DNA of 64,000 nt, taken from NCBI RefSeq assembly GCF_900465345.1, contig NZ_UEGO01000031.1:238205-302204 (forward strand), given 5' to 3'. Position 1 is the first letter of the stretch. Every line of letters begins with the position of its first letter. The position numbers and the translations under genes are program-made. A model generated the notes under the pieces. It saw only the letters and a list, made by a program, of their open reading frames with translations. It was not told where the DNA came from and did no database searches. Source of the DNA: Asaia bogorensis (lineage in GTDB: Bacteria > Pseudomonadota > Alphaproteobacteria > Acetobacterales > Acetobacteraceae). Below, piece by piece: positions 53,449-63,136 of the stretch.

Positions 53449-54192
53449 ATGCGCCTCCTTCTTGCGGAAAGCGACCAAGCCACGGCTCAAGCGCTCATCA
53501 AAACACTCAAGCAGGGCGGTATTACTGTTGATCATGCACATAGCGGGCATGAAGCAATCGATATGCTGCGCCATTACGACTATGATCTGGCCCTGACGGA
53601 ACTGACACTCGAAGACCTTGAGGGCTATGAGGTAATCCGACGGGTACGCAAGACACAAATTCAGACCCCGATTATTGTGCTCAGCGCCATGACACGTGCC
53701 CAAGCCAAAATAAAGGCACTCCATGCCGGAGCAGATGACTACATCACGAAGCCATTCGACACGGAAGAATTGATGGCGCGATTGCAGGCAGTACTGCGGC
53801 GTTCCAGAGGCTTCAGCACAACGATCATGACGGTCGGCCCCCTCTCGCTCGATCTGAATGCCAAGAGCGCCTCTGTAAATGGTAATCCGGTGCAACTTAC
53901 CGGCAAGGAATACGCCATACTTGAACTGTTAGTCCTAAGGCGCGGCAATGTCCTGACAAAGGATGCCTTCCTCAATCATCTCTACGGTGGTATCGACGAA
54001 CCGGAAATGAAAATCATAGATGTGTTCATCTGCAAGCTGCGCAGGAAACTACAGCAATTCGGTGCAGGTCAGATGATCGGTACCGTGTGGGGCCGCGGCT
54101 ATGTTCTCCGCGACGAGATCAAGCCCATGCCGGCGATGCCCGCGGCAGAACAAGTCCTGCATCACCCGGAAGTCTTGCAATCCTTACCCTGA
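53449..54192 (+). CDS. ctrA: CtrA-family response regulator with naturally altered phosphoacceptor (Asp51 to Glu)
   Basis: Two-domain response regulator, 247 residues, orthologous in form to the alphaproteobacterial cell-cycle regulator CtrA. The OmpR-type DNA-binding domain (about 130-225) is very close to CtrA: QLTGKEYAILELLVLRRGN, LTKDAFLNHLYGG, DEPEMKIIDVFICKLRRKL and TVWGRGYVLRDE. The receiver domain aligns without gaps to Caulobacter CtrA, so Tyr45-Asp46-Leu47 keeps the register and residue 51 is Glu (codon GAA at 53599-53601) where CtrA has the phosphorylated Asp. Residue 8 is Ser instead of Asp; Lys104 region (ITKPF) is kept. The tail ends SLP rather than Ala-Ala. Whether this is the main CtrA or a paralogue cannot be told here. 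Confidence 0.9.
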   Translation: MRLLLAESDQATAQALIKTLKQGGITVDHAHSGHEAIDMLRHYDYDLALTELTLEDLEGYEVIRRVRKTQIQTPIIVLSAMTRAQAKIKALHAGADDYITKPFDTEELMARLQAVLRRSRGFSTTIMTVGPLSLDLNAKSASVNGNPVQLTGKEYAILELLVLRRGNVLTKDAFLNHLYGGIDEPEMKIIDVFICKLRRKLQQFGAGQMIGTVWGRGYVLRDEIKPMPAMPAAEQVLHHPEVLQSLP

Positions 54193-54975
54193 CTTCGGGA
54201 GATGATTCATGGGACGGGCGGTCCCTTTGCCGAATACGGGGGCTTGCAGGATAGCCTGCCTGACATAAAAACGCGCATGCTCGACGGCCTGCTCAACGTC
54301 GTAGCCCTGCGCGAGATACGTAGCAATGGCACTGGATAACGTGCATCCGGTTCCATGCGTATGCAGTGTTTCCAGGCGCGTATCGGTGTAAGAGCGCGAG
54401 GTGCCGCTACCGATCAAAATGTCGGTCACGTTCCGCCCACTCAGGTGGCCTCCTTTTGCAAGTACCCAGCGAATACCATACTTTTCACTGAGGTCCCTCG
54501 CTGCTTCAGCCATCTCACGCTCCGTCGAGAGTTTCCTGCCACTCAGCACCTCGAGTTCAGGCAGATTTGGCGTCAGCATGAGACAGCGGCCATACAGTCG
54601 TGACAGCGCAGTTTCACCCTCGGCCGTCATGAGTCTGGCGCCGCTCGTCGCAACCATCACCGGGTCTATGACACAGGGTATCGCCGGATATCTCGCCAGC
54701 ACCTCTGCCACGGCCAACATGATTGCCGCCTCTCCCAGCATACCGAGTTTGATGATATCCGCGCCGAGGTCATCGAGAACCATCGTCATCTGCTCTGCCA
54801 CCATCTCAGGCGACACGTAGTCGATCCGGCTTACTCCGCAAGTATTCTGCGCCGTTATTGCTGTCACGGCGGTCATGGCAAACCCCCCGAGGGCAGTGAC
54901 GGTCTTGATATCGGCCTGTATACCGGCACCGCCGCCGGAATCGCTGCCAGCAACGATCAGCACCCGGCCTTTCAT
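54184..54975 (-). CDS. thiD: Hydroxymethylpyrimidine/phosphomethylpyrimidine kinase
   Basis: Phosphorylates HMP and HMP-phosphate for thiamine synthesis. 263 residues, ribokinase fold. N-terminal VLIVAGSDSGGGAGIQADIK, GVSRIDYVSPEMV, PNLPELEVLSG and the catalytic HTHGTGCTLSSAIATYLA segment are intact. It overlaps the end of the ctrA gene by nine bases in convergent orientation, and its ATG shares one base with the glmM stop, so glmM-thiD are coupled. Confidence 0.94.
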   Translation of the reverse strand: MKGRVLIVAGSDSGGGAGIQADIKTVTALGGFAMTAVTAITAQNTCGVSRIDYVSPEMVAEQMTMVLDDLGADIIKLGMLGEAAIMLAVAEVLARYPAIPCVIDPVMVATSGARLMTAEGETALSRLYGRCLMLTPNLPELEVLSGRKLSTEREMAEAARDLSEKYGIRWVLAKGGHLSGRNVTDILIGSGTSRSYTDTRLETLHTHGTGCTLSSAIATYLAQGYDVEQAVEHARFYVRQAILQAPVFGKGTARPMNHLPKSG

Positions 54976-56342
54976 CAGACAGCTACCGCTTTATGCACGG
55001 CATCACAGATCGAGGTGACGATCTCCTCCACGAGACCTGGATCCTCTGCTTCAGCCATGACACGGATAAGTGGCTCGGTACCACTCTTGCGCAGCACAAG
55101 ACGGCCCGTACTGCCAAGACGCTCCTCCGCCGAGCGTTTTGCGTGGGCAAGCAACTCGGTTGAAAGGGGATCCCCTCCCTGATAACGGACATTGCGAAGC
55201 AACTGGGGATAGGGCTCGAATACGCGGAGAACTTCGCTGGCCGGTCGTCCGTCTTCCACCAACACGGCGAGGACCTGCAACGCAGCAATCAGTCCGTCAC
55301 CGGTGGTTGCGAAGTCAGACAGGATCATATGGCCTGACTGTTCGCCGCCAAGCCTGATGTTCAACTCACGCATTTTTTCCACGACATAACGGTCACCAAC
55401 CGCGGTGCGATGCAGGGTGATCCCGTTTTGAGCGAGTTTCTTCTCAAGACCCAGATTGGACATGATTGTTGCTACAGCATCATCGCTGCCCAGACGATCG
55501 TTCTTCTTGAGGAAAAGCACAATCAGGCCAAGGATCTGATCGCCATCCACGATCTGCCCTTTTTCATCCACGATGATAAGACGATCTGCATCGCCATCGA
55601 GTGCAATGCCGAGATGGGCTTCGTTTTCGAGCACCGCACTCTGCAAGGTTTCGGGGTGGGTCGAGCCACAAGCCGCGTTAATGTTCACACCATTGGGTTC
55701 GCACCCGATCTTGATGACCTCGGCACCCAGTTCCCACAGCGCTGCGGGGGCGACGCGATAGGCCGCTCCATTCGCACAATCGAGTACGATACGCAGGCCA
55801 TCAAGTCGCGATCCCTTTGGAAAGGCCGCCTTCGCCGACTCGATATAGCGTCCCGCTGCGTCATTGAGGCGCGACGCACGTCCTACCTCCTCAGGAGACG
55901 CCATCTGATCCGTGAGATCCTGATCCATGAGAGATTCGATCTCGGCCTCGACGTCGTCAGACAGCTTGAATCCATCCGGGCCAAACAGTTTGATACCGTT
56001 ATCGCCAAACGGATTATGGGAGGCGGAAATCATCACTCCCAGATCGGCGCGCAGGGAGCGTGTGAGCATCGCAATCGCCGGTGTCGGCAAAGGTCCAACC
56101 AGAATGACATCCATGCCTGCTGACAAGAAGCCGGAAACGAGCGCGCTCTCGATCATGTAACCTGAGAGGCGCGTATCCTTGCCGAGTACAACACTGTGAC
56201 GATGGGCACCGCGCCGGAAGTAGAGACCCGCTGCCTGACCGAGCCGTAGGGCGACGTCTACCGTCATCGGAAAGCTGTTAGCCTTGCCGCGGATACCATC
56301 AGTGCCGAACAGCTTGCGGCCTGGATTGGATTGCTTGCTCAT
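54975..56342 (-). CDS. glmM: Phosphoglucosamine mutase
   Basis: Converts glucosamine 6-phosphate to glucosamine 1-phosphate for peptidoglycan and lipopolysaccharide precursors. 455 residues. [13 protein letters not shown] opens the protein; the catalytic Ser108 lies in [15 protein letters not shown]; the metal loop [14 protein letters not shown] and the sugar loop [10 protein letters not shown] are present. CAGGAAGG precedes ATG 56342. It follows ftsH by 110 bases, beyond the ftsH terminator. Confidence 0.96.
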   Translation of the reverse strand: MSKQSNPGRKLFGTDGIRGKANSFPMTVDVALRLGQAAGLYFRRGAHRHSVVLGKDTRLSGYMIESALVSGFLSAGMDVILVGPLPTPAIAMLTRSLRADLGVMISASHNPFGDNGIKLFGPDGFKLSDDVEAEIESLMDQDLTDQMASPEEVGRASRLNDAAGRYIESAKAAFPKGSRLDGLRIVLDCANGAAYRVAPAALWELGAEVIKIGCEPNGVNINAACGSTHPETLQSAVLENEAHLGIALDGDADRLIIVDEKGQIVDGDQILGLIVLFLKKNDRLGSDDAVATIMSNLGLEKKLAQNGITLHRTAVGDRYVVEKMRELNIRLGGEQSGHMILSDFATTGDGLIAALQVLAVLVEDGRPASEVLRVFEPYPQLLRNVRYQGGDPLSTELLAHAKRSAEERLGSTGRLVLRKSGTEPLIRVMAEAEDPGLVEEIVTSICDAVHKAVAV

Positions 56343-56407
56343 GATTGCCCTTCCTGTCACTTGCATCTGCGCGAGACGTGAGGTTCTTCAAGCACAGCGT
56401 GTGATAC

Positions 56408-56433
56408 GAAAAAAGGGGGCTTGCGCCCCCTTT
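56408..56433 (-). terminator. Rho-independent terminator for ftsH
   Basis: GGGGGC and GCCCCC arms with a four-base loop; six or seven T follow on the minus strand and three on the plus strand. Placed 19 bases after the ftsH stop. Confidence 0.9.
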
Positions 56434-56451
56434 CCCAACCTGCTGGAACCC

Positions 56452-58374
56452 TCACCCGGCCTGGGGAGACGGATCAAGCGTTTCCGTGGTCCCGGCGGGC
56501 CTGGCCTTAACCGTCGGCACCGAGGAACGGCGGTTTTCAGGGGCTGCGTCATCGACCTCAATACGGGTGATTTCCTCACCACGCAGCACGCGGGCGACTT
56601 CATCACCGGAGAGTGTCTCATATTCGAGAAGCGACTTCGCAACCCGGTGAAGCGCGTCGATATGCTCCAGCAAAAGTGCATGAGCCTGCTGATAGGCGGT
56701 ATCAATCAGAACCCGGATCTCGCGATCGATTTCCATTGCGGTTTGTTCGGACACGTTCTTGTTCTGCGTCACGGAGTGGCCCAGGAATACCTCCTGACCA
56801 TTATCCCCATAAGCAACCATGCCGAGCTTCTCGCTCATGCCCCATTCAGTGACCATGCGGCGGGCATAGTTCGTCGCCATCTTGATGTCGCCTGAGGCAC
56901 CGGTTTCGACATTCTCGGCGCCGAAGATGATCTCTTCAGCAGCACGGCCACCCATGGCCAGTACGAGCTGCGCCTTGAGCTGGGTCCGGCTCATGTTCAG
57001 ACGATCACCCTCCGGGAGAATCTGAACCATACCGAGCGCGCGACCGCGCGGAATGATTGTCGCCTTGTGAATAGGATCGGAACCTGGGGTCAGCAGGGCG
57101 CAGATAGCATGACCGCCTTCATGGTACGCTGTCTTCTTCTTTTCGTCCTCGGTCATGGCCAGTGAGCGACGTTCAGCGCCCATCAGAACCTTGTCCTTGG
57201 CATTGTCGAATTCGAGCATCGCCACGGTGCGCTTGCCCAGACGGGCAGCGAGCAGAGCGGCCTCGTTGACCAGATTGGCAAGGTCGGCACCGGAGAATCC
57301 CGGCGTACCACGGGCAATCACCTTGGGATCAACATCCGAAGCCAGCGGTACCTTGCGCATATGGACGCGCAGGATCTTCTCACGCCCTGCAACATCCGGG
57401 TTCGGCACCACAACTTGGCGATCGAAACGACCGGGGCGGAGCAAGGCAGGGTCGAGCACGTCCGGACGGTTCGTGGCCGCGATGAGGATCACGCCCTCAT
57501 TGCTCTCGAAGCCGTCCATCTCGACCAGCATCTGGTTAAGGGTCTGTTCGCGCTCGTCATTGCCGCCGCCCAGACCTGCGCCACGGTGACGGCCAACGGC
57601 ATCGATTTCGTCAATGAAGATGATGCACGGCGCCGATTTCTTCCCCTGCTCGAACATGTCGCGCACACGCGAAGCACCGACACCCACAAACATCTCGACG
57701 AAATCCGAGCCGGAGATCGTGAAGAACGGTACGTTGGCTTCACCGGCGATAGCACGCGCAAGCAGGGTCTTACCCGTGCCCGGAGGGCCAACGAGCAGCG
57801 CGCCTTTGGGAATCTTGCCGCCCAGGCGAGTGAATTTCTGCGGGTCCTTCAGAAACTCGACAATTTCCTCAAGCTCGGCTTTCGCCTCGTCAATGCCAGC
57901 TACATCGTCAAATGTGACGCGTCCCTGTTTCTCGGTCAGAAGGCGAGCACGCGACTTTCCAAAGCCCATGGCCCGGCCACTGCCAGACTGCATCTGCCGG
58001 AAGAACAGGATACCGATACCCAGGAGGAAGATCATCGGCAGCCAGCTCGTGACGGCACGCAGGATGGGGCTGCCATCTGCGTCAAGCGGCTTGGCAACAA
58101 CCTCCACGCCCTTGCCTGTCATCCGTGGCACGAGGCCAGGGTCAACCGGCGCATAGGTCTCGAAAGACGTACCGTCCTTCAAGGTGCCTGTGATGTTCTG
58201 GTTCTGCACAACGACAGAGCGCACCTTGCCTTCATCGATATCGGTCACGAAATCGGAATAGGCGAGTTGCTGCGCCGCGTGCTGGCTTCCCGTGGGCTGA
58301 AACGCCAGGAAGAGCAACAACGCCAGAACGATGATGATCACCCAGAGTGCCAGATTGCGGCCAAAATTGTTCAT
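56452..58374 (-). CDS. ftsH: ATP-dependent zinc metalloprotease FtsH
   Basis: Membrane-anchored AAA protease for quality control and regulatory turnover. 640 residues: an N-terminal span (about 8-26), a periplasmic loop, a second span (about 111-125), then the AAA module with Walker A GPPGTGKT (196-203), Walker [13 protein letters not shown], and [15 protein letters not shown] of the second region of homology. The zinc site is [12 protein letters not shown] 58374 is used since the earlier in-frame extension has no membrane or family features. It is 165 bases downstream of tilS. Confidence 0.96.
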   Translation of the reverse strand: MNNFGRNLALWVIIIVLALLLFLAFQPTGSQHAAQQLAYSDFVTDIDEGKVRSVVVQNQNITGTLKDGTSFETYAPVDPGLVPRMTGKGVEVVAKPLDADGSPILRAVTSWLPMIFLLGIGILFFRQMQSGSGRAMGFGKSRARLLTEKQGRVTFDDVAGIDEAKAELEEIVEFLKDPQKFTRLGGKIPKGALLVGPPGTGKTLLARAIAGEANVPFFTISGSDFVEMFVGVGASRVRDMFEQGKKSAPCIIFIDEIDAVGRHRGAGLGGGNDEREQTLNQMLVEMDGFESNEGVILIAATNRPDVLDPALLRPGRFDRQVVVPNPDVAGREKILRVHMRKVPLASDVDPKVIARGTPGFSGADLANLVNEAALLAARLGKRTVAMLEFDNAKDKVLMGAERRSLAMTEDEKKKTAYHEGGHAICALLTPGSDPIHKATIIPRGRALGMVQILPEGDRLNMSRTQLKAQLVLAMGGRAAEEIIFGAENVETGASGDIKMATNYARRMVTEWGMSEKLGMVAYGDNGQEVFLGHSVTQNKNVSEQTAMEIDREIRVLIDTAYQQAHALLLEHIDALHRVAKSLLEYETLSGDEVARVLRGEEITRIEVDDAAPENRRSSVPTVKARPAGTTETLDPSPQAG

Positions 58375-58539
58375 CACGGTCTCTATTGTTTCCAAATAAC
58401 AGGTGCCAGGCCATGCGACCGGCGTGCCCCCAGGGAGAGACGTCGGCGTCGGTGGCCCCGTCTGCTGCCCTGAACCGACAACAGCGCTAATCTTTTTCAT
58501 AACATAAGCATTTAGGGGGACGTTCCCACCCCCTGACGA

Positions 58540-59829
58540 TCAAGTTTTCACGGTTTCCCGGTATTCTGGCCAACTTGACCGGTCACTCAGGCTCACGGCA
58601 GGCTCAAACGCGACTTCGAAATCAGGCCAGTCCTGCGAAATGCCCTCACCCAGCGTCGGAACACCCACGACACTGCCCCCTCGCCATAAGGCCGGAAGGG
58701 CGGCCAGCACTCGAGAGGGCAATGAATGGTGACGATAGCGGCGTGATTCCGGTCCCAAGGCGCCGACACTCAGCCCAGGCTGCATCGGCGCACCCCGCAC
58801 CTTGAATCGCCGGTCCCACCAGAGCCCCTGACACAAGGCTGACTGCGCACGGATCGCCGCCACCTCGCGTGCCAGTATCCACCCCTCGCCATACCGCCCA
58901 GCCTTGAACAGGATGGCTCCTGAAAGCGTCATCGCACGCGGCGACGCGATCAATCCGGCCAGATCTGATGGAGAAGGAGGATAAGCCGCGCCAGATATCA
59001 TCTGCCAGATCTGCCCCAGGAGGGCCGGGTCATCGGGCAAAGCCGTCATGACGGCATACCCGGCAGGATCAAGACGGATCGAGGCGAGCCAACGCGCCGC
59101 GGCTTCCGATCGCCTGTTGCGTAGAGTTCCGTATGTGCCTGCCTCGACCAGCGTATCACACCGCGTTGCGGCATCCATATCCTGCCGGATACGAACACGC
59201 TCGAAGCATCGCTTCTGGTTACTGGGGTCTTCCACCCATTCTATATCCTGCGCCTGCAACGTTGCACGAAGCCTTTCCGGCGCAATCGACAGCAGAGGGC
59301 GAAGATAGCGCAGATGCGGCGTCTCACGACTGAACGCCATGGAAGCAAGGCCATAGGGTGTGCTTCCATGCGCCTTGCGCATAAGGAAGGTCTCTGCCTG
59401 ATCGCCGGCGTGATGCCCCAATGCAAGGTCGAGGATACCATGAGCGGCGCAGGCCTCGGCGAGGATCTGATAACGGGCCGCCCTTGCGGTCTCCTGCAAT
59501 CGTCGCGTGCCATCAAGCGCCTTAATGCGCAGAACGCTCACGGGGATAGCGAGCGCCGCAAGTCTGGACGCTGTCAGCGCAGCCTCGGCTGCAGAGTCTT
59601 GCCGCAAGCCATGATCGACGACAAACGCCCTGATGGAACGGCGCCAGCGTCGCAGCAACCAGGCAAGACAGAGGCTATCTGCACCACCCGAAACTGCGAC
59701 ACCGAGTGGAAAGCGGGGCTCATCGGATGGAAAAGCCCCGAAGCCCTGCATGAGGGCCGCAAACTCCCCTGCCGCGATGGGCCCTGCGCCCGGATGGGAG
59801 GGCCGGTCCGCAGTTTCAGCTTCAGGCAT
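58540..59829 (-). CDS. tilS: tRNA(Ile)-lysidine synthetase
   Basis: Modifies C34 of the minor isoleucine tRNA to lysidine so that it reads AUA. 429 residues. The PP-loop AVSGGADSLCLAWLL (about residues 45-59) is the ATP site; the N-terminal domain has DHGLRQDS and GHHAGDQAETFLMR. C-terminal domains are present at normal length. It starts eight bases after the cpoB stop, so it is cotranscribed with cpoB. Placement next to ftsH is the classic order. Confidence 0.95.
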   Translation of the reverse strand: MPEAETADRPSHPGAGPIAAGEFAALMQGFGAFPSDEPRFPLGVAVSGGADSLCLAWLLRRWRRSIRAFVVDHGLRQDSAAEAALTASRLAALAIPVSVLRIKALDGTRRLQETARAARYQILAEACAAHGILDLALGHHAGDQAETFLMRKAHGSTPYGLASMAFSRETPHLRYLRPLLSIAPERLRATLQAQDIEWVEDPSNQKRCFERVRIRQDMDAATRCDTLVEAGTYGTLRNRRSEAAARWLASIRLDPAGYAVMTALPDDPALLGQIWQMISGAAYPPSPSDLAGLIASPRAMTLSGAILFKAGRYGEGWILAREVAAIRAQSALCQGLWWDRRFKVRGAPMQPGLSVGALGPESRRYRHHSLPSRVLAALPALWRGGSVVGVPTLGEGISQDWPDFEVAFEPAVSLSDRSSWPEYRETVKT

Positions 59830-59837
59830 CAGCCCGT

Positions 59838-60698
59838 TCAGTGGCAGTTGGCACGGCCCTTGAAGCTCGTGACGGCAGCCTTCACGCGTGGTGTGGGCGA
59901 AGGAAACTCGGAATCGAGCTTCTGCAGGGCCTGACAGGCCGAGTTCTTGTCGCCCATTGCCAGCATGGAGGCGGAGACGCCAAGCAGGGCTTCCTGCGCG
60001 CGCGTGGACTTGGGGGAGCGATTATAAGCGTCGTAATAGGCGACAGCGGAATCGCGATACTGCTTCTGCCCCGCGAGAGACTGGGCGAGCAGGAATTGGG
60101 ATTCGAGCTTCCCATTGGCCGTTTTGGCCAGTTTCAGCGCCTGCTCAGCGTTGCTCTGTGCCGTGGCATAGTCACGGCTCTTCAGGGCAGCCTGACCGAA
60201 TTTGAGCAGATCCAGCGCGGTCGCCGGTTTATCCGCGGGCGCTGCGGGTGGCGCACTGGAAGTGGCTGGCGCAGTCATGGCACCGGCACTGGATGCAGCG
60301 CCTGCCGCAGCGCCACCGGCTCCATTCTGCGCGGCGAACTGCATATCGCCAATCTGCTTGGTCAGCGTCGCATTCTGCGTCTGGACCTGATTGGTCAGCT
60401 GATCAAGCTCGCCACGCATCTCGCGATTTTCGTTCTCAAGCGTCGAAACACGCTGCAGAAGCTGGGAGACGAGATCGCCATTGCCCGAACTGACGGCGGG
60501 CGCGGCATTGCCACTCACCGGCACAGATGCCGCGCTGGACTGCACCTGCTGAAGCTGCTGCGAGAGTTGCTGGATCTGGTTTTGCAGCGCGATACCCTCG
60601 CGGCTCGTGACCTGAGCCTGTGCAGGTGAGAGCCCCAGCCCTGTTGCAGCGGCGACGGTTGAGAGAATGAGGAAGCGGGAAACTCGGGCACCGCGCAT
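59838..60698 (-). CDS. cpoB: Cell division coordinator CpoB (YbgF)
   Basis: Periplasmic protein that links the Tol-Pal system to peptidoglycan synthesis at division. 286 residues: signal peptide cut after about SPAQA (residue 28), a coiled-coil region rich in Gln (about 38-125, for example QQLSQQLQQVQSS), an Ala-rich linker, then TPR repeats at about 165-286 (DLLKFGQAALKSRDYATAQ, AYYDAYNRSP). AAGGA lies seven bases before ATG 60698. It is downstream of pal, beyond a terminator, so it may have its own promoter. Confidence 0.92.
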   Translation of the reverse strand: MRGARVSRFLILSTVAAATGLGLSPAQAQVTSREGIALQNQIQQLSQQLQQVQSSAASVPVSGNAAPAVSSGNGDLVSQLLQRVSTLENENREMRGELDQLTNQVQTQNATLTKQIGDMQFAAQNGAGGAAAGAASSAGAMTAPATSSAPPAAPADKPATALDLLKFGQAALKSRDYATAQSNAEQALKLAKTANGKLESQFLLAQSLAGQKQYRDSAVAYYDAYNRSPKSTRAQEALLGVSASMLAMGDKNSACQALQKLDSEFPSPTPRVKAAVTSFKGRANCH

Positions 60699-60796
60699 GG
60701 CGCATCCTTCGGTCAGATCGTGATGGCTGGCATCATGCCGCGCATGATCCCTCACCGTATAGCTCAAAAGAACTTGTAATTCAGACGTTCCATAAA

Positions 60797-60831
60797 ACAA
60801 AACCGGCTGATGCCAAAGCACCAGCCGGTTT
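60797..60831 (-). terminator. Rho-independent terminator for pal
   Basis: AACCGGCTG and CAGCCGGTT arms with a 12-base loop; on the minus strand GGTTTTGTTTTA follows, a mixed T-run. Located 126 bases past the pal stop. Confidence 0.75.
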
Positions 60832-60957
60832 CGCCAGATCCGCATTCATCCCCTGCAAGACACAGAGGAGAATCAATCGTCAGAGTTGGCAGGTTATCGA
60901 AGTGCCGACATGAAAAATCAGGTCAGAACCAGGAACAACCCGGCAGTCTCGAACCGA

Positions 60958-61434
60958 TTACTTGACCGAGGTGATCGCGTTACGGTTCTGAGCCCATGCC
61001 TGCTCGTCGTCACCATCGGCGGTCGGACGGTCCTTGCCGTAGGAGATCGTCGTGATGCGCGAAGGAGCAACGCCCTTGGCAACCAGATAGTCACGGGCTG
61101 CATTCGCGCGACGCTGGCCGAGCGCAATGTTGTACTCTTCCGTGCCACGGTCATCGCAGTTACCAGCGATTTCGACGCTGACCTGCGGGTAGCGGGCGAG
61201 CCATGCTGCCTGCTTGTCCAGAGTTGCCTGCGCATCGCTGGAGAGCGTGTTGCGGTTCAGGTCGAAGAAGACGCGATCGCCGACATTGGCGACCAGATCG
61301 GCTTCGCTACCGGGCGCAGCGCCGGTTTCCTGAGCCGTTGCGCCTGCACCGGTCGATGCACCCTTGTTTGATTCGTCCGAGCATGCAGCCAGAACGACTG
61401 CAAGGCCAAGCGCACCGAGAAGCTTGAAATTCAT
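60958..61434 (-). CDS. pal: Peptidoglycan-associated lipoprotein
   Basis: Outer-membrane lipoprotein that binds peptidoglycan and TolB, holding the envelope together during constriction. 158 residues. Lipobox VVLAAC makes Cys18 the lipid site; a short Ser/Thr/Gly linker is followed by the OmpA-like domain (RVFFDLNRNTLSSDAQATLD, EIAGNCDDRGTEEYNIALGQRRA quoted in part as GNCDDRGTEEYNIALGQRRA). It ends SVK. ATG 61434 is chosen because the lipoprotein signal needs it. It is 276 bases from tolB with a hairpin between. Confidence 0.95.
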   Translation of the reverse strand: MNFKLLGALGLAVVLAACSDESNKGASTGAGATAQETGAAPGSEADLVANVGDRVFFDLNRNTLSSDAQATLDKQAAWLARYPQVSVEIAGNCDDRGTEEYNIALGQRRANAARDYLVAKGVAPSRITTISYGKDRPTADGDDEQAWAQNRNAITSVK

Positions 61435-61657
61435 TTTTGCCAACCCTGAATATAGTCCCCATCCGGGACCAGGAAGCGTGACGACAACTAATTACGAAGG
61501 TCGGAGTTCCCGTTTTGCTTTCTGGTTACCATAACCATTGGGCCTTACCGATCCCGACGACCAAGATCGGCCATACTCATTCCCACGAAGCGCGGTCAAG
61601 CGGCATGACTACCATCGCGCACCAAGTCGCGTTGATTTCATTAGAAATTCAGAATTA

Positions 61658-61694
61658 GTGTCTCCGACGCCACAAAAAAGGGCATCAGAGACAC
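61658..61694 (-). repeat. 14-bp hairpin with T-rich loop between tolB and pal
   Basis: On the minus strand, GTGTCTCTGATGCC pairs with GGCGTCGGAGACAC (two G-U pairs) around a CTTTTTTGT-type loop. It begins 16 bases after the tolB stop; an AT-rich tail follows. It is too stable to be chance and may stop or stabilise transcripts between tolB and pal. Confidence 0.8.
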
Positions 61695-61710
61695 AGCCTC
61701 ACGGCCTTAT

Positions 61711-63090
61711 TCAGCCCTGAAGCGGCGACCAGGCCGGATCAGAAGCGCCCGTGCTGGTGCGCACGGGACGCTCATGGAATCCGGTAATGTCGATCGTGCC
61801 GATTCCACTGGAGAACCCGGCGCCCCCTGCCCCGGCTGCCGATTGACGGCAGAAGGCGATCACGCGACCATTCGGACAGAAGGTCGGGCTTTCGACTGTA
61901 AAGCCCTCGGTCAGGATGCGCTCTCCCGTTCCGTCCGGCCCCATCACACCAAGCGAGAAACGACCATTGGCAATACGGGTGAAGGCAATCACATCACCAC
62001 GGGGCGACCAGACCGGCGACCCGTACGTGCCATGACCGTATGAAATACGACGCGCGCCGCCGCCCGAAGCGCTCATGATGTAGAGCTGCGGCGATCCACC
62101 ACGGTCGGAATTGAACACGATCTGGCTGCCGTCAGGGCTGAAGCACGGGCTCGTATCAATCGCACCGGAATTGGTGATCTGACGTTTGGAGCCCGAGCCA
62201 AGATCGACAACAAAGATGTCCGACCCGCCACCTCGCGTTGCCGAGAGCACGACCTGGCTGCCATTGGGGGAGAAACGCGGGGCAAAGGAAATGCCCTCGA
62301 ATTCACCCAGCATACGCTGGCTGCCCGAACCGAGATCGAACGTGTAAACGCGCGGACGGTTATTCGCATAGGACATGAACGCAATCTGGTCGCGCACCGG
62401 ATTGAAACGCGGTGTGAGCGTCAGCCACTGACCTGAGGTCAGCATATGGCTGTTGGCGCCGTCCTGATCCATCACCGCAAGACGCGTGATCTGGTGATGG
62501 CGCGGGCCAGTACGGGCGATATACGCAATGCGCGTATCGAAATAGCCCTTCTCACCCAGCATGCGCTCATAGATCACGTCAGCGATCGTATGGGCAATGC
62601 GGCGCCAGTTGCCAGCTGAGGCCGTATAGGCCGTTCCCTGAATCTGCTCACCCGTCAGAACGTTCCACAGACGCATCTCGACGCGCGTGCTGCTCGAACC
62701 CGCGGCACTTCCTGTGACCGCGGCACGTGCACCCTGCGCCTTGAGCGCCGCAAAATCCGGCGTGCCAGGGGAGCCGGGCAGGATCGTGAACAGGCCGGAG
62801 CTGTCGAGATCGGCCGAAACCACACTGGTGATCTGCTCACCCAGCCCGGGACCAAAAGACGGGATAGCAATGGGAATAGGCGCTGTACGAGCCTGATCGA
62901 CCGTGATTTCCGCCTCACCCGGTGCGCCCCCTGCGGCATTCTGCGCGAAGGCGCCAATCGGCGTGGCCAGCAAACCGCCAGCAGCTATGGACGCGCCGAG
63001 AACCGAGCGTCGTGAGAACAGGGAGGAGAGGCTCTGCGCCTGGTCGTCGGACAGCAGGGGCCTATCGAAACGGGACGTATCGCGTGACAT
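61711..63090 (-). CDS. tolB: Tol-Pal system protein TolB with Tat-type signal
   Basis: Periplasmic beta-propeller that ferries Pal for envelope constriction. About 459 residues in this reading. N-terminal domain (AEITVDQARTAPIPIAIPSF, LFTILPGSPGTPDFAAL) then five or six WD40-like PD40 repeats (FSPDGSQIVFNSDRGGSPQLY and similar). The export signal is unusual: FSRRSVLGASIAAGGLLATP has the twin-arginine pair and reads like a Tat signal rather than the Sec signal of other TolB. ATG 63090 is listed; ATG 63123, just after tolA, is an alternative with GAGG upstream. Confidence 0.93.
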   Translation of the reverse strand: MSRDTSRFDRPLLSDDQAQSLSSLFSRRSVLGASIAAGGLLATPIGAFAQNAAGGAPGEAEITVDQARTAPIPIAIPSFGPGLGEQITSVVSADLDSSGLFTILPGSPGTPDFAALKAQGARAAVTGSAAGSSSTRVEMRLWNVLTGEQIQGTAYTASAGNWRRIAHTIADVIYERMLGEKGYFDTRIAYIARTGPRHHQITRLAVMDQDGANSHMLTSGQWLTLTPRFNPVRDQIAFMSYANNRPRVYTFDLGSGSQRMLGEFEGISFAPRFSPNGSQVVLSATRGGGSDIFVVDLGSGSKRQITNSGAIDTSPCFSPDGSQIVFNSDRGGSPQLYIMSASGGGARRISYGHGTYGSPVWSPRGDVIAFTRIANGRFSLGVMGPDGTGERILTEGFTVESPTFCPNGRVIAFCRQSAAGAGGAGFSSGIGTIDITGFHERPVRTSTGASDPAWSPLQG

Positions 63091-63136
63091 GAATTCGAGT
63101 CTCTTACGCTCTGGGAAGGTCATGAACTGGGAAACC

